From positions 62,001-126,000 of the forward strand of contig JAWPHD010001223.1 of assembly GCA_037043455.1 (NCBI GenBank): a DNA stretch of 64,000 nt. Direction: 5' to 3'. This document shows, one piece after another, positions 21,691-32,904 of the stretch (its first letter is position 1; every line of letters begins with the position of its first letter). The stretch comes from Cyrtodaria siliqua. Lineage: Eukaryota > Mollusca > Bivalvia > Adapedonta > Hiatellidae. The position numbers and the translations under genes are program-made. A model generated the notes under the pieces. The model was not told where the DNA came from. It saw only the letters and a list, made by a program, of their open reading frames with translations, and did not search any database.

Positions 21691-22559
21691 GCCAGTTTCT
21701 AACAAAATGCTACACAACATATCTACCTTAATCGTTTTACAAAACCATGTTAAGTTTCGAACTACAACTGATCGTTCCAAGCCGACAGCCCTATTGTCAC
21801 CCCATTTGTGATTGTGATGGCACATGCCTTGCTTCTTATTAACATTTTAATTGTTGTTTGTGTTAATGCGTTGTGTTTGTTAACTGTGTTCTGTTATATT
21901 TCCTGTTAGACGTTTTTGTACCTCCTTTTTGTGTTCTTCTTAGTGTCCGAGCAACGCGCTCTATATTTTAACAATTCTGTTTTAGCTTATATTAACTGAA
22001 TATCTATTTATACGAGATATCGCCTTCACTTTCGAAACACTTTATTGTAAGGCGTTTAACTTTACAACAGACATGAACATTGAGGGAACCAACTATGGTC
22101 AGGGTTCCTTTCAACGTTGAATTGAATATTTTTAAAATTGATTTTGAAGCCATTTCATAGACATATCATAGCTAATTTATATCTTGAAGACTCTTTGAGC
22201 ATAGGCGTGATCACTGATGGGGAATGCTTTTTTTATTGACGGAAACCCTATTTCACCCTGACATAACTACTGTACAAGTATAATGGATAATTGTGTGTCC
22301 GATTAAATCGACTATGATATGGATACTGCCATATTGCAGATGTGTTAAAATATATGTATTAAACATTACAATATTACTAGAAACATATGCAAATGGATTG
22401 AATAAAAAAGATCATTACTGCCAATCAGGTGAGAGCGTTTAAATGTTATACAATTACATAACAACAATTATGATTGCTTCACAAATAACGTACATACGAT
22501 AGAACACATTGTCAATGTTTGTGAGCACTTGAGCAAAAGAGGGTAATGTCGGAAGTATG

Positions 22560-23012
22560 CATTCGACGTGTCATCTTTTATATTTTCTTTCCCGCTAAAG
22601 ATATTACATCAGTGTTTATGTCGTTTGTTTTGTCTAAGATTTTGTATTTTGTATTATATAATTATACATGATCATGTATGTGTTTTACTTATATATGTAT
22701 TGCCTAGTAATGCTGCCTTGTTTGTTAAAGATTATAACCTGGCGGGGATTTCTTTATTTACAATCTCCCGTTTATTGGGATGACAATGGTGTAAGAGTGA
22801 GATTTGGTGCGTCCTAGAACCTGGTGTAAGCCTATAGCGGCCGTTTTTGCCACTGACGTTGCCTTTTGTCAGCCATCTTGTTTTTGTGATGTCTTACCTT
22901 GCCTTTGATTCATCTTTAAAGTTGGTCTTTGTTTTTGAGTGTGTTTGTGGTTGACTGTCGTCCTTGAATGCTATTTTTCCTGTTCGATTTTTATATCTAC
23001 TTTTATTATTCC
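22560..23012 (+). mobile_element. LINE 3' untranslated tail
   Basis: From ATCATGTATGTGTTTTACTT through GCGGGGATTTCTTTATTTAC to GTGGTTGACTGTCGTCCTTG and TTTTATATCTACTTTTATT. Inverse of 31440-31830. It faces the minus-strand copy at 23085-23850 tail to tail. Confidence 0.55.
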
Positions 23013-23084
23013 AACTAAACGCCATTTCACCGTGTTCCATTGGTTAGAAGTAGGTTAAAATCGAACATTAAATGTATCATTTAC

Positions 23085-23850
23085 AGACCATAGTCAACCA
23101 AATACTAGCGATCAACGGTCAGTGGTCGCTGGTGTGTGTGTGGGTGGGTGGCGGGGTGGGGGGGGGGGGAAGTGGGGGGGGGGGGGGGGGTAAATAAGGT
23201 TCTGGGGTGCATCAAAACTCAATCGTACCACATTTTCCTCCCAATTAGGCAGCATTAAAAGGCAAAATAGGTAAAACACAAACATGATCATGTATGCATG
23301 AATATACAAAATCCTAGAAAGCCACAAAGCAAGTTCTCTATGCCTTGGCAGAATCCAGAGTAATAAAAAAATAAACCATTAACGGCACGAAAAGAGCAGA
23401 CTGAAGACAAATATTTGACGTTACCACCCCTTTCGGGATTTAGGTAGACGTCACCATAGGGTCCACAGTCGGTCGGGGCATCGTATAATCAAAGAGAAAA
23501 CATAGTGGACAGCTGTAAATTGGCCAAAACATGCAGTGTGTTGCAAAGTGATAGGGTCATAACATATTTTAATAAACTGTCTAACAAGTTACTAAAAATT
23601 GTATGAAGGTGATCCGGACCAAGGATCTTTCGAAGTTTGCAAATGACGTTATCATAAAAATCATGTTGTGATAGTCCTTGTCGCAGAAGAGTTCTTAAAT
23701 GTGTGTTATTACTAAAGAAGATCAGGGTCACGATAATACAATTTTGAAAGGTTTTAAGAATTGTATGTTTACGGTACTGTAAAACACACTGTGAGATCTC
23801 TGACTTTAGAGGACAACATAGACATTCCGAAAACATTACCGTTCTCAATT
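23085..23850 (-). pseudogene. LINE 3' end with degenerate ORF C-terminus
   Basis: The 3' tail (AACGGTCAGTGG, GGCAGCATTAAAAGGC) is followed on the minus strand by a broken coding tail that includes NVICKLRKILGPDHLHTIFS. Related coding tails occur at 26540-26750 (+) and 43990-44235 (-). The conserved IYKLCKIL/ICKLRKIL and GYDPIIL-like blocks suggest a non-LTR retrotransposon polyprotein terminus; family assignment is inference. Confidence 0.45.
23140..23192 (+). repeat. G-rich low-complexity tract
   Basis: Long runs of G with few T/A interruptions after a GT-rich start. Could form a G-quadruplex, and is prone to assembly error. Confidence 0.9.
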
Positions 23851-24482
23851 AAGGTAATGGGAAATAACAAACTAGTTTTTAAAATAATATGTTTTAAAAC
23901 AATTGCATGCAAAACATAGACATGCCAACGAAATACAGGATAAATGCAGGATATATGCAAGACAAACAATAGGATGACTAGTGTGCTTGCGGTTTATTCA
24001 GGAGTGGCTTACACATCTTTAGTCCATTGTTCAGTATCATATATCAATTATTATGTTAGCATAGAACATATGCTTATATAAACTTTGGATGGCTGTTTTC
24101 TGTGCATTTTACGTTTCCTGTTCGACTTCTTTCCCTAATTTGATCGTGCCTCATGTGCATTATATACATATTGCATAACTATTGGCGGAGTTGCCACATC
24201 CAAACTACTGCAACATAATTATAGCAGGGCAGCGATTGTCTCTAAATTATTGTGCAAGAATATGTGTTAGTCTTTAGTAACGTTTCTTCAGTCACTGGTG
24301 TACACGCATACATGATATAAATACAAAGACATTTTAGGCCAAAAATGCATATAATAATACATCCAATGAAACTAGATTGAGTCGTTCCCGATAATGAAAT
24401 GATATCCGTACATATAAAATAACAGTAATATACACTTCTGAAGCATCTAAATGTATTAAATGATGGAATAAACGTTATGAAC

Positions 24483-25312
24483 GTCAGAGCTTAATTGTTA
24501 AAGATATTATTTACAATGTACCATCTCGCTTTGATAGCATTTGTTTGTTTTTTTGTTTTCAGGGGACATAAACAAAGTGAATAATTCAAGGTGTTTATAT
24601 CTCTTCAAATGCTCAATAAAAACGCTATAATTTGGGAGACATTGTTTCAGTTTACGTCAGAGCTTAATTGTTAAAGATATTATTTACAATGTACCATCTC
24701 ACTTTGATAGCATTTGTTTGTTTTTTGGTTTTCAGGGGACATAAACAAAGTGAATAATTCAAGGTGTTTATATCTCTCAATAAAAACGCTATAATTTGGG
24801 AGACATTGTTTCAGTTTACGTCAGAGCTTAATTGTTAAAGATATTATTTACAATGTACCATCTCGCTTTGATAGCATTTGTTTGTTTTTTGGTTTTCAGG
24901 GGACATAAACAAAGTGAATAATTCAAGGTGTTTATATCTCTCAATAAAAACGCTATAATTTGGGAGACATTGTTTCAGTTTACGTCAGAGCTTAATTGTT
25001 AAAGATATTATTTACAATGTACCATCTCGCTTTGATAGTATTTGTTTGTTTTTTGGTTTTCAGGGGACATAAACAAAGTGAATAATTCAAAGTGTTTATA
25101 TCTCTCAATAAAACCGCTATAATTTGGGAGACATTGTTTCAGTTTACGTCAGAGCTTAATTGTTAAAGATATTATTTACAATGTACCATCTCGCTTTGAT
25201 AGCATTTGTTTGTTTTTTGGTTTTCAGGGGACATAAACAAAGTGAATAATTCAAGGTGTTTATATCTCTCAATAAAAACGCTATAATTTGGGAGACATTG
25301 TTTCAGTTTACA
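24483..25312 (+). repeat. 164-bp satellite, five copies
   Basis: Copies begin at 24483, 24656, 24820, 24984 and 25148, each with GTCAGAGCTTAATTGTTAAA; the first is 173 bp (extra TTCAAATGC), the others 164 bp. Copies are almost identical, so the expansion is recent. No ORF spans the unit. Confidence 0.95.
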
Positions 25313-25384
25313 GGAGTAGACATGAGAAGACAAACATTAAATATCGAATTTATGCTGTTTTATGCTGTTAAAAATATAGGATGA

Positions 25385-25480
25385 TTTCCGGGGGTGGGGG
25401 GTGGTGGCGGTGGGGGGGGGGGGGGGGGGTGGGTAGGTGGTGGTGGTGGTGGTGGTGGTGGGGGGGGGGGGGGGGGTATC
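25385..25480 (+). repeat. G-rich tract with GGT repeats
   Basis: Runs of up to about 18 G, then (GGT)n, then G again. The minus-strand proline/threonine-rich open frame is a by-product. Confidence 0.92.
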
Positions 25481-25599
25481 CACAGAGATTCTTGATTTGT
25501 TCAAAAATACAAACCACGTAAAAGTAAGACTTTTTAAAACAGATTCTTTCGAGTTGTTAGTAGTAACGTTTCTTTCTAAATGTGTCATCGATAGCACAA

Positions 25600-26520
25600 A
25601 GTGTTAACAAATGACTCTTCTTCTATACTATTGTTTTAACTGTTAAAACAATAATTTCCTTCTTTTTCCCCCTTCTAATTCGCTTTCGCGTATTCTTTCG
25701 CCACATTGAACACCTTGAATTACCTCTTCTGTGTGTTCTCTTAGTTCTAGTACAGCGGAATATACTTTCACGGTGATTAGTAGTTGGTTATGACTTCTGT
25801 ATGGTTACCGACTTATGCGCATAAGATCACCTTGATGACTGCAGCAAGAGTTTGTCAATCTGAAGCTCAAGCGAAGGTTCCCCTCTTTTATATCATAAAT
25901 AATTCCTTCATGTCCTTTGTGAACTCCTTGATCTTATGTCACGTCAGTGTATTTTTTATAACTCGATGTATAGTATCAACATATGTTCTCAACTATTAAG
26001 ATTCTACTTCATATTGAATAAATCATAATAAGTCGCTTGCTTTCAAGATGGTCGCCATTACTAAAAAGTAATCGAAACCTGACAGATTTCACAATTTTTA
26101 CATAGACTTGCATATCCGAAATCTTGCTTTATATCTTAACCTACAACTGTCAATTTATCAAAAATCTTGGAAATAAGCTATGCTTAGTTGAGACCAATTT
26201 TTTTAAAAAAATATTTCAAGATAAGTTACTCGTGTTAGGTAACTCTAATACGTTGGTTCTGTTTATCCATGTAACTGTTGTTTATTTTGAATGCGTGTTT
26301 AGATGGCTGAGCTGAGATCAGAGAAGGCAACATTTCTAGTTCGAATTTTGCATCTTTTTGTTTTTAATGCTTGTTTTTGGATGGCTGAGTGCTGTGAATG
26401 CTACATTACCTGTTTGACTGTGTATCTACTCTTGTTAAGCTGTAAGGTCGAAGACCTTAATTAGATACATAATATTCTCTAACATTGTCATATTTTATCT
26501 TACAAGGACTATAAAAACCT
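25600..26520. other. No gene recognised
   Basis: AT-rich intergenic DNA. It holds a degenerate LINE-tail block near 26300-26440 (two copies of GGATGGCTGAG with TGAATGCTACATTACCTGTT) and nothing else recognisable. Confidence 0.4.
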
Positions 26521-26529
26521 GACTTCTAT

Positions 26530-27040
26530 GGCGATGTGATTTACAAACTTTGTAAGATCCTTTGTCATAATGACTTTCATATACTATTTATAAAACGTGT
26601 TAAAAAGTTTATCAACAGAGGTTATGACCCTATCATTTTGCAGCGCACTGCATGTTTAGTGGTTGACCCATTTTCAGTTCGACACTATGCTTTCCTCTTT
26701 GACTGTGCGATGACCGGACAGATTGTGGACCCTATGATGACGCATACCTAAATCCATATAGGACGGTAGCGTTTGAGGTTTGTCTTTAATCTTTTCTTGT
26801 CGTACCCTTAACGGTTTGTTCTCTTGTTGCTCTGACTTCTGCTAAGTCACTGAGTACTTACTTCCTGGCTTTCTAGGTGTAGGTATTTTTAAAACAATTT
26901 TATGTTTGTGATGTCATATCTTGCCTTTTATTCATCTTTGAAGTTTTCAGTTTTTTGTGTGTGTTTGTGGTTGACTGTCGTCGTTGAATGCTACATCTCC
27001 TGTTCGAATTTTATATCTACTTTTATAACCTCAGGCCTTC
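26530..27040 (+). pseudogene. LINE remnant: ORF C-terminus plus 3' tail
   Basis: A 71-codon open frame (IYKLCKILCHNDFHILFIKR, RGYDPIILQRTACLVVDPFS, FLFDCAMTGQIVDP) ends at 26751, followed by about 280 bp of 3' tail ending GTGGTTGACTGTCGTCGTTG and TTTTATATCTACTTTTAT. Matching degenerate frames at 23489-23848 and 43990-44235 show a shared coding terminus. Most likely the end of a non-LTR retrotransposon polyprotein. Confidence 0.5.
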
Positions 27041-27752
27041 TATGAACAGTATTGGAAATAAAATTATCTTCCCATCGTTCGAATGCTTTCTTGTGCCTCT
27101 TGCCTTTTGTGTATTAGTAATGAAATAGAGCCTCAGTCAAACTTGTATTGAACCTTATTTTCTTTAGACCGGAAGCGACGTCTTCAAGTGTTCTTCTAAA
27201 CGTCTCGCTATATGACTGAATATATACATATAAAATAAGTTCAGGAATAAATAACAAGGCAAATCCTCTTGGATTTTATTCTGTGAAGTATCTGAAGGTA
27301 TTGGATGACATATGATGTGATTTTTCCACATTTATCATTCGCGATACAATATAACTACGAAACTTATATATCTCCCCTTTAGTTAAATCAGCACTTTTCA
27401 TGCAACTCGCAAGACAATACTAAAACTTTGTTTAATAAAAGTTCGTTTCTTAAATTGTTAAAAATATCAAAAATAATTGATTATTACCTTATCATAATAT
27501 ACCAAATAAGGAATCAAAGTTTTAAATTTTGAAATCACACCACTTTACATTTTACAAACAACAGACTTACAGTTTCTGTAAAGCATGTAAATTGGAATAG
27601 TTGTCTATTTTTTCCCAAAAAACCCCGAAGGTCCTGCATATACATGTTTATCTTTATTACATCATGTATAGCAGCTGCGACACTTAACCTAATTAACCTC
27701 TGTTCAATGGGATTTACAATGTTATTTAGTTTAATTAAACCTATATATTTAT

Positions 27753-27945
27753 TGTACATCGATTGTAACGAAAGCTCTATGAACTTTTGAATCACTCTCG
27801 ATGTCTTCCTGGGTATAACCAGTACTAAACAAATGCAGATAAAGTGTCTTGCTCTGGGACACAACGCATATGGCAATGGTGGGGATCGAACCCACGACTT
27901 TTCGATCATGGGTCCAACGCAATATCACTTGACCACAGCGCTCCA
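27753..27945 (-). mobile_element. tRNA-derived SINE, family B
   Basis: Read on the minus strand it starts GGAGCGCTGTGGTCAAGTGA and continues with GGACCCATGATCGAAAAGTC and the B-box GTGGGTTCGATCCCC. The body ends TTCGTTACAATCGATGTACA. The A-box region is slightly decayed. A second copy lies at 51003-51188. Confidence 0.8.
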
Positions 27946-27959
27946 CTAATGTTACTTAA

Positions 27960-28680
27960 ATGATAAACTTATTTTAAGGAGTATAATAAAGGGTCGTACA
28001 GGTTGATCTTATTGTATCAGAAATAACCAAGCAGAGACAGCTGTAGACATAAAATGAATTTATAACAAAGGCATACACATTTTCACAACCAAACAGCAAT
28101 TACAATGACAATTAAATATTACTATTAATATCAATAGTGAAGGATCCGGCAAGTAATAAACATAGTACAGTCACATATATTGAAGCAAACATTTTAATAA
28201 AGTTTACTAGATTTAGTGCATTCATTTGTAAAAGAAATTCTTGTTATATATAGAACTAAGACTAGTAAATTAATAACTAGGGCTGTACATCCTAAGGGTT
28301 GTACATCATATTAGGAAAGAACGCTAGAAAGAAATGTCGGTGAACTCGAGCAGATAGAATTGAATACTATGGTATTCAGCAGAAGTGTATATGATCGTGA
28401 AACTTGACGGTCAAACATCATATACCTCATAAATTGCAAGTTATGAAATAAGTAAACCTGTTATTGACATTTGTTACCTTCGTATGGGTGAAATATTGGG
28501 TCTTCTCCGTGAAAGAATATTCATAATCGCTAAATATTAATAACTAACTCCGAACACTAAAATAACTAATTGTGACGATGCGTCATGACGTCAATAAAAT
28601 GCTGGTGACGTCAACGTCATCTGTCGATAAATTTCAATAATTTCGGTTAAAATAATACATAAACTGATTTAAAACGTAAT
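27960..28680. other. No gene recognised
   Basis: AT-rich intergenic DNA. Near 28570-28620 there are three TGACGTCA-type motifs (GCGTCATGACGTCAATAA, GGTGACGTCAACGTCATC), adjacent to the palindromic element at 28685. Confidence 0.4.
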
Positions 28681-28684
28681 AAAT

Positions 28685-28853
28685 AGATCATTTAACTGCT
28701 GGGCTCTATTATTGAGAAACCCTTCACTCGATGGTAGGCGTGTTTTGTTTTTTCACTTACTCACATACGCTCGTTCGTGAAAAGTACCTCTCTTCTACCA
28801 TATCGTAAAGGATGTCCCTATATAATCGACCCCAGCAGTTAAATAATCTCTAT
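28685..28853. mobile_element. Short MITE-like palindrome
   Basis: GATCATTTAACTGCTGGG at the left end is inverted as CCCAGCAGTTAAATAATC at the right. Inner parts also pair (CGATGGTAG with CTACCATATCG). Confidence 0.65.
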
Positions 28854-29376
28854 ATATTCTATATTTTATTACAAAATGGCAAACATCTAAGAGTACCATG
28901 TGTTTAACATCAATTACAAGAACATAAATGTATGCTACATTTTATAAATATAGATAAACTTTATTAATGCATAATACAAACTAGCCTATCAGTAAACAAT
29001 ACAAAACACGCAGTATTAATATTAAACAGTCAATGGTTTGCTGACATCAATTTTACCAGTATATGTAATATATTCATTTGTTTGTTTGTAATTTTATAAT
29101 CAAATACACATCTGATCGTTATAGCAAGTTTCATGTATTCCTAATATGTATGTAACGCTTACTTACATCTAAAGTAGAAAAGTATATGAATGTTCACATC
29201 AGACAGATATTTCAATTGACAGTATTTGATATTTAATAACTCTAGGCAAACAAATATTGTTACAATATAAAATAAAAATGGCGAAATGTCTAACACTTAT
29301 AACATTTTTTATTGCAACAATTCTATACATTTTAGTGTGTTTTTTAATTAAGAAATAATGAACATGAACCTGTGTT

Positions 29377-29523
29377 TTATCGGTGAATAAAATACAGTTA
29401 GGAGTTCGGATGCGTAGTAATTAAATCACGAGTGCGTTAGCACGAGTGATTTAATTACTAACGCACTCGTGATTTAATTACTCGCATCCGAACGACTAAC
29501 TGTATTTTATTCACCGATAAAAT
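29377..29523. mobile_element. Near-perfect hairpin element, 147 bp
   Basis: TTTTATCGGTGAATAAAATA, CAGTTAGGAGTTCGGATGCG on the left pairs with CGCATCCGAACGACTAACTG, TATTTTATTCACCGATAAAA on the right. The centre repeats GTAATTAAATCACGAGTGCG and its inverse. A palindromic MITE is the simplest reading. Confidence 0.85.
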
Positions 29524-30059
29524 ATAGGTACGTATTTATTATTTCGATTCTAACACAACAATAACCCCATTGTGTACGCTATTGTTGGGGCACTATATAT
29601 TATCTCGGAGGTCAAGGTAATCAGGCTGCTATGTTTACAGGCTGTTCCATTGGGCGCCCCCGTATGCAAATTTCTGTGTTTCAATACACTAGTAATCACG
29701 TGACAAACAATTAAGTCATTGTTTACGTCATATAGATTGCGCTGTATGACGTCAAACGTTCTCACTTTGTTCAAGATGCTTATTAATGTTATATGTACTG
29801 ATGCATATGATCGGTTTATTTTGGGTGTGTGCACGGTTTGGGAGCATGGCAAGTTTGTTGTTATTAACATTTCATTAAAATTACTGCTGAGTTTGTCTTC
29901 GTGACGTATATTTACCAAGTGACGTCATGTAACGTGCCGCTTCTAACGGATGAAATGGACGTGGGGAATTAATGGAACAGCTGTATTTTATCGTAGAATA
30001 ACATACAGCTGTCTCTCTTCTTTGTGTATATGAAAGTCTGTGGAGGTCGTGTTAGAATT

Positions 30060-31430
30060 TCCAATAACACTTTTTCATATAAACCTCTCTGAAATCGTGA
30101 TAAATTGGACATTCTAAACTGAAATTAAATTCGTCCTCTGAAGAATTACAAAGTTTGCATTTTCTATCTGCAGTTGTTATTTTTGCAAGTTTCTGCCATC
30201 TCCCAGTCTCTATTTCATGTCTGTGAGACGTTCAAGTCTGTGAGACGACACTCGAAGTCTAGTTAAAGCTAATCTCAATGTGTTGATAGTAACGTTATCT
30301 AAGTAGTGTTTAAAACTGAAGTTAGAGAGTAAAATATAAGAATTCGCTCTTGTTGAATTTGATAAAAGTTCGTTCCATTTCTGTACAAATTTCCATTTAA
30401 TCTCAGTCTGATTAAATGAGAAAGAAAATTATTGACATTACCCACCCATTGCAACGACCCCTTTATATAGTTTCAAAAGAGTTCTTTCTTTTATTTTATA
30501 CTTTAAATACCTGTGAAAGTAAAATTATCAACAGTTAAATTGTATGGCTAAAGTAATTTATATATGTGCAATTTTTTGCATTTAAAGGCTATTAAGTATG
30601 AAATGCAAACTTTAATATACTTGTTTATGGACGGGACATGTTAATTCTGGTTATTAACCCAGTTGGCTGAAGAAAAAAAAAAAATATGTTATTCTTGTCT
30701 GTTGTTTATTTGTTGTAGATTTTTCTTAGAGGGAAGTAGAGCTGATTCACGCATTTCCTTTTTTTAATAAACTCTGCAGCTGCAATGGCAACTTTGTACT
30801 TTGAAATCAACGACTTGCAGTTGAAACACGAACACAGTTTTAAACCACTAGATCTATATTGAACGTGTTTACTTCAAACATCAGAGAATTTAACTGAAGA
30901 AACTTTTATCGATTTGAAAATCTAAAGATTTTCGATAAAGACGGTCGTTTTTAGTTAAAAAATACTCCCGCACAGACAGGATTCCATTTTGACATATCGC
31001 CTGCTAGCGTCCAATTATTTTACGATTGGTTGTTCAACGGTGCCACCCTTTCAAAACACTGGTCAAGCGCAATGCAAGTTAATAATTTCAAAAAGTCGAA
31101 TTTTAGTCAAAGCTTGCAGAAACAAAAGACGCTGTTGATATGGAAATAAATTTGGATGTATATATATAGTTTTTCATTACACATTTTTTTTGTTTCCTTG
31201 AATTTGGCGAAAGGCTATCGAAATTACCACTTTTTCAGTCGTATTTTTCCTTTGACACCAATGTAGAAAGTGACGTAAGGAACTTCAAACCGCTTAAGCG
31301 GTATTCTACTTTAAACATTCGGCTCGTTGGTCCTAAAGGACCAGGAAATTAACCATACTGATTCGTAGCACACTGCACTAAACGAACGCAATTGTGTATG
31401 TTAATACCTGCTGATGAGGATGATGCGTTG
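30060..31430. other. No gene recognised
   Basis: AT-rich intergenic DNA. The piece around 30170-30420 resembles 14500-14710 (for example CTCGTTCCATTT-like, GTTCTAAACT and AACTTCG blocks), so it is probably another dispersed repeat. No exon was recognised. Confidence 0.3.
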
Positions 31431-31439
31431 GAAGCAACA

Positions 31440-31880
31440 AACACATCCAATTTAAAAGAAATATAAAAAGATCAGACAGGGAAAGTAGCATTCAATGAGG
31501 ACAGTCAACCACAAAACACAGAAACAAACATGCAAACAGACAAACAAGAAGGCAAAAGTAATAATAAAAGTAAAGGACATCACAAACACAAAAGGGTTGA
31601 CAATAGGGCTACCGCCTTGGAACGGTCAGTGGCAAAGTAGGCCACTGAGGGTTTAAACCGGCTCTAGGGTGCACCAAACCTCACACTTACCCTACTGTCA
31701 TCCCATTAAAACAGGACAGTGTAAATAAAGAAATCCCCGCCATGATCTAATCTCTAACCAACAAGGCAGCATCAATAGGCAATATAAGTAAAACACAAAT
31801 ATGCTCGTGTAAATATAATACAAAAAAACAATAGCCTAGAAAGCCACAATGAAGGTACTCAATGAACTTGCATTCGGATA
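31440..31880 (-). mobile_element. LINE 3' tail
   Basis: Contains GACAGTCAACCACAAAACAC, GACATCACAAACACAAAAGG, CGCCTTGGAACGGTCAGTGG and AGGCAGCATCAATAGGCAAT, the same order as the copies at 22560-23012 (inverse) and 43440-43920. Confidence 0.6.
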
Positions 31881-32261
31881 TGCAACATCAGATGATCACA
31901 TATATTTAGCCTTTGTTCATGATTCATGATAGTAAAATGGTTTGCAAGATATGTACTTTATATTTCGTAAACAAACACACTAATAAAAGCAAAATACTAC
32001 ATATGAACTGGTCCTCTATTCTTGTTCGATATTCAACATGTTCATCATATAGTTTTATAAGTATTTGTGACGTTGATATTGATAAAACTATTAAAAGTAG
32101 TTAATCTATTTACATTAAATAGTTGTTTCCTGAAATACGGAGATGAATTAACAAGAAAGGCAATATTTCTACCAGTTTTCTATCAAATACATACAGCTCA
32201 ATCTAGAATGTCTTCTAACACCGACTCTTTCTGGTCCAAAAGCTCAAAACAAATACATAGA

Positions 32262-32405
32262 GAATATCATGTTAGTGTCTGATCCTATCCAGTTTATCAG
32301 GTGAGGCTGAGAAAAAAATGAAGTCCGAGGCTGTGCCGAGGGCTTCATTTGCTTCGTGCCGAACCTGATAAACTGGATACGATCAGGCACTAACATGATA
32401 TTCTA
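32262..32405. mobile_element. Palindromic hairpin element, 144 bp
   Basis: AGAATATCATGTTAGTG and TATCCAGTTTATCAGG pair with CCTGATAAACTGGATA and CACTAACATGATATTCT. The loop contains a nested TGAAGTCCGAGG/CCGAGGGCTTCA hairpin. Located just downstream of the Ig-like gene. Confidence 0.85.
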
Positions 32406-32431
32406 TTTATCATGTTGATCGTTTAAAATCA

Positions 32432-32437
32432 TTTATT
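32432..32437 (-). promoter_or_regulatory. Candidate poly(A) signal of Ig-like gene
   Basis: TTTATT on the + strand is AATAAA on the minus strand, about 365 bp after the proposed stop. It lies just past a hairpin element that would then be within the 3' UTR. Confidence 0.3.
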
Positions 32438-32801
32438 TTACCTTTTTTTCCATTTTTTCCATATTTTTTCCGTTCAAAACTACCCAGACGTTATCAAATA
32501 TATCCTGACGTCATCAAAAGAGGTGCTGACGTCAACAAAAGAAGTGCAGCTGACGGGATAGGAATGTAGCTACCGAGATAAGTTTTTATCTCAGGCACCC
32601 TGTTTCTCGACAGAATTAAACAGATGGACATGATAAAATCAAATATTACTGACTATAATATCTGTTATAGTCAATGGTTATTGGAGGCAACACTCGCTGT
32701 AGATAATTATTGAGATTGAGTAAATTTCACGGTGCATTTTTTACATGCACACCGGCTGTCAAGATTTTAACAGAGAGGTATGATGTTTTTTGAGCTTACA
32801 G

Positions 32802-32904
32802 TTAAAAACTATCCGTTGAAACAGTCTTCACACCATCATTTACTCCTCTTTTCTTCGAATTCGCTTCACCTGCGTCAATTTCAAACTCACACAAATCATT
32901 GGTC
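32802..32904 (-). CDS. Ig-like gene, probable terminal exon (cytoplasmic tail)
   Basis: The upstream exon leaves AG; here the acceptor TTATTCCGATCAG is followed by G, making Arg, then TNDLCEFEIDAGEANSKKRG and VNDGVKTVSTDSF, then TAA. Composition is hydrophilic, as expected for a tail. This is the only downstream phase-correct, tail-like exon seen in the next 2 kb, but the acceptor is not strong. A different or additional exon between 32904 and 34832 is possible. Confidence 0.5.

Noticed and set aside
27535..27946. Minus-strand frames of 124 and 65 codons
   Set aside because: They are translations through a SINE family B copy.
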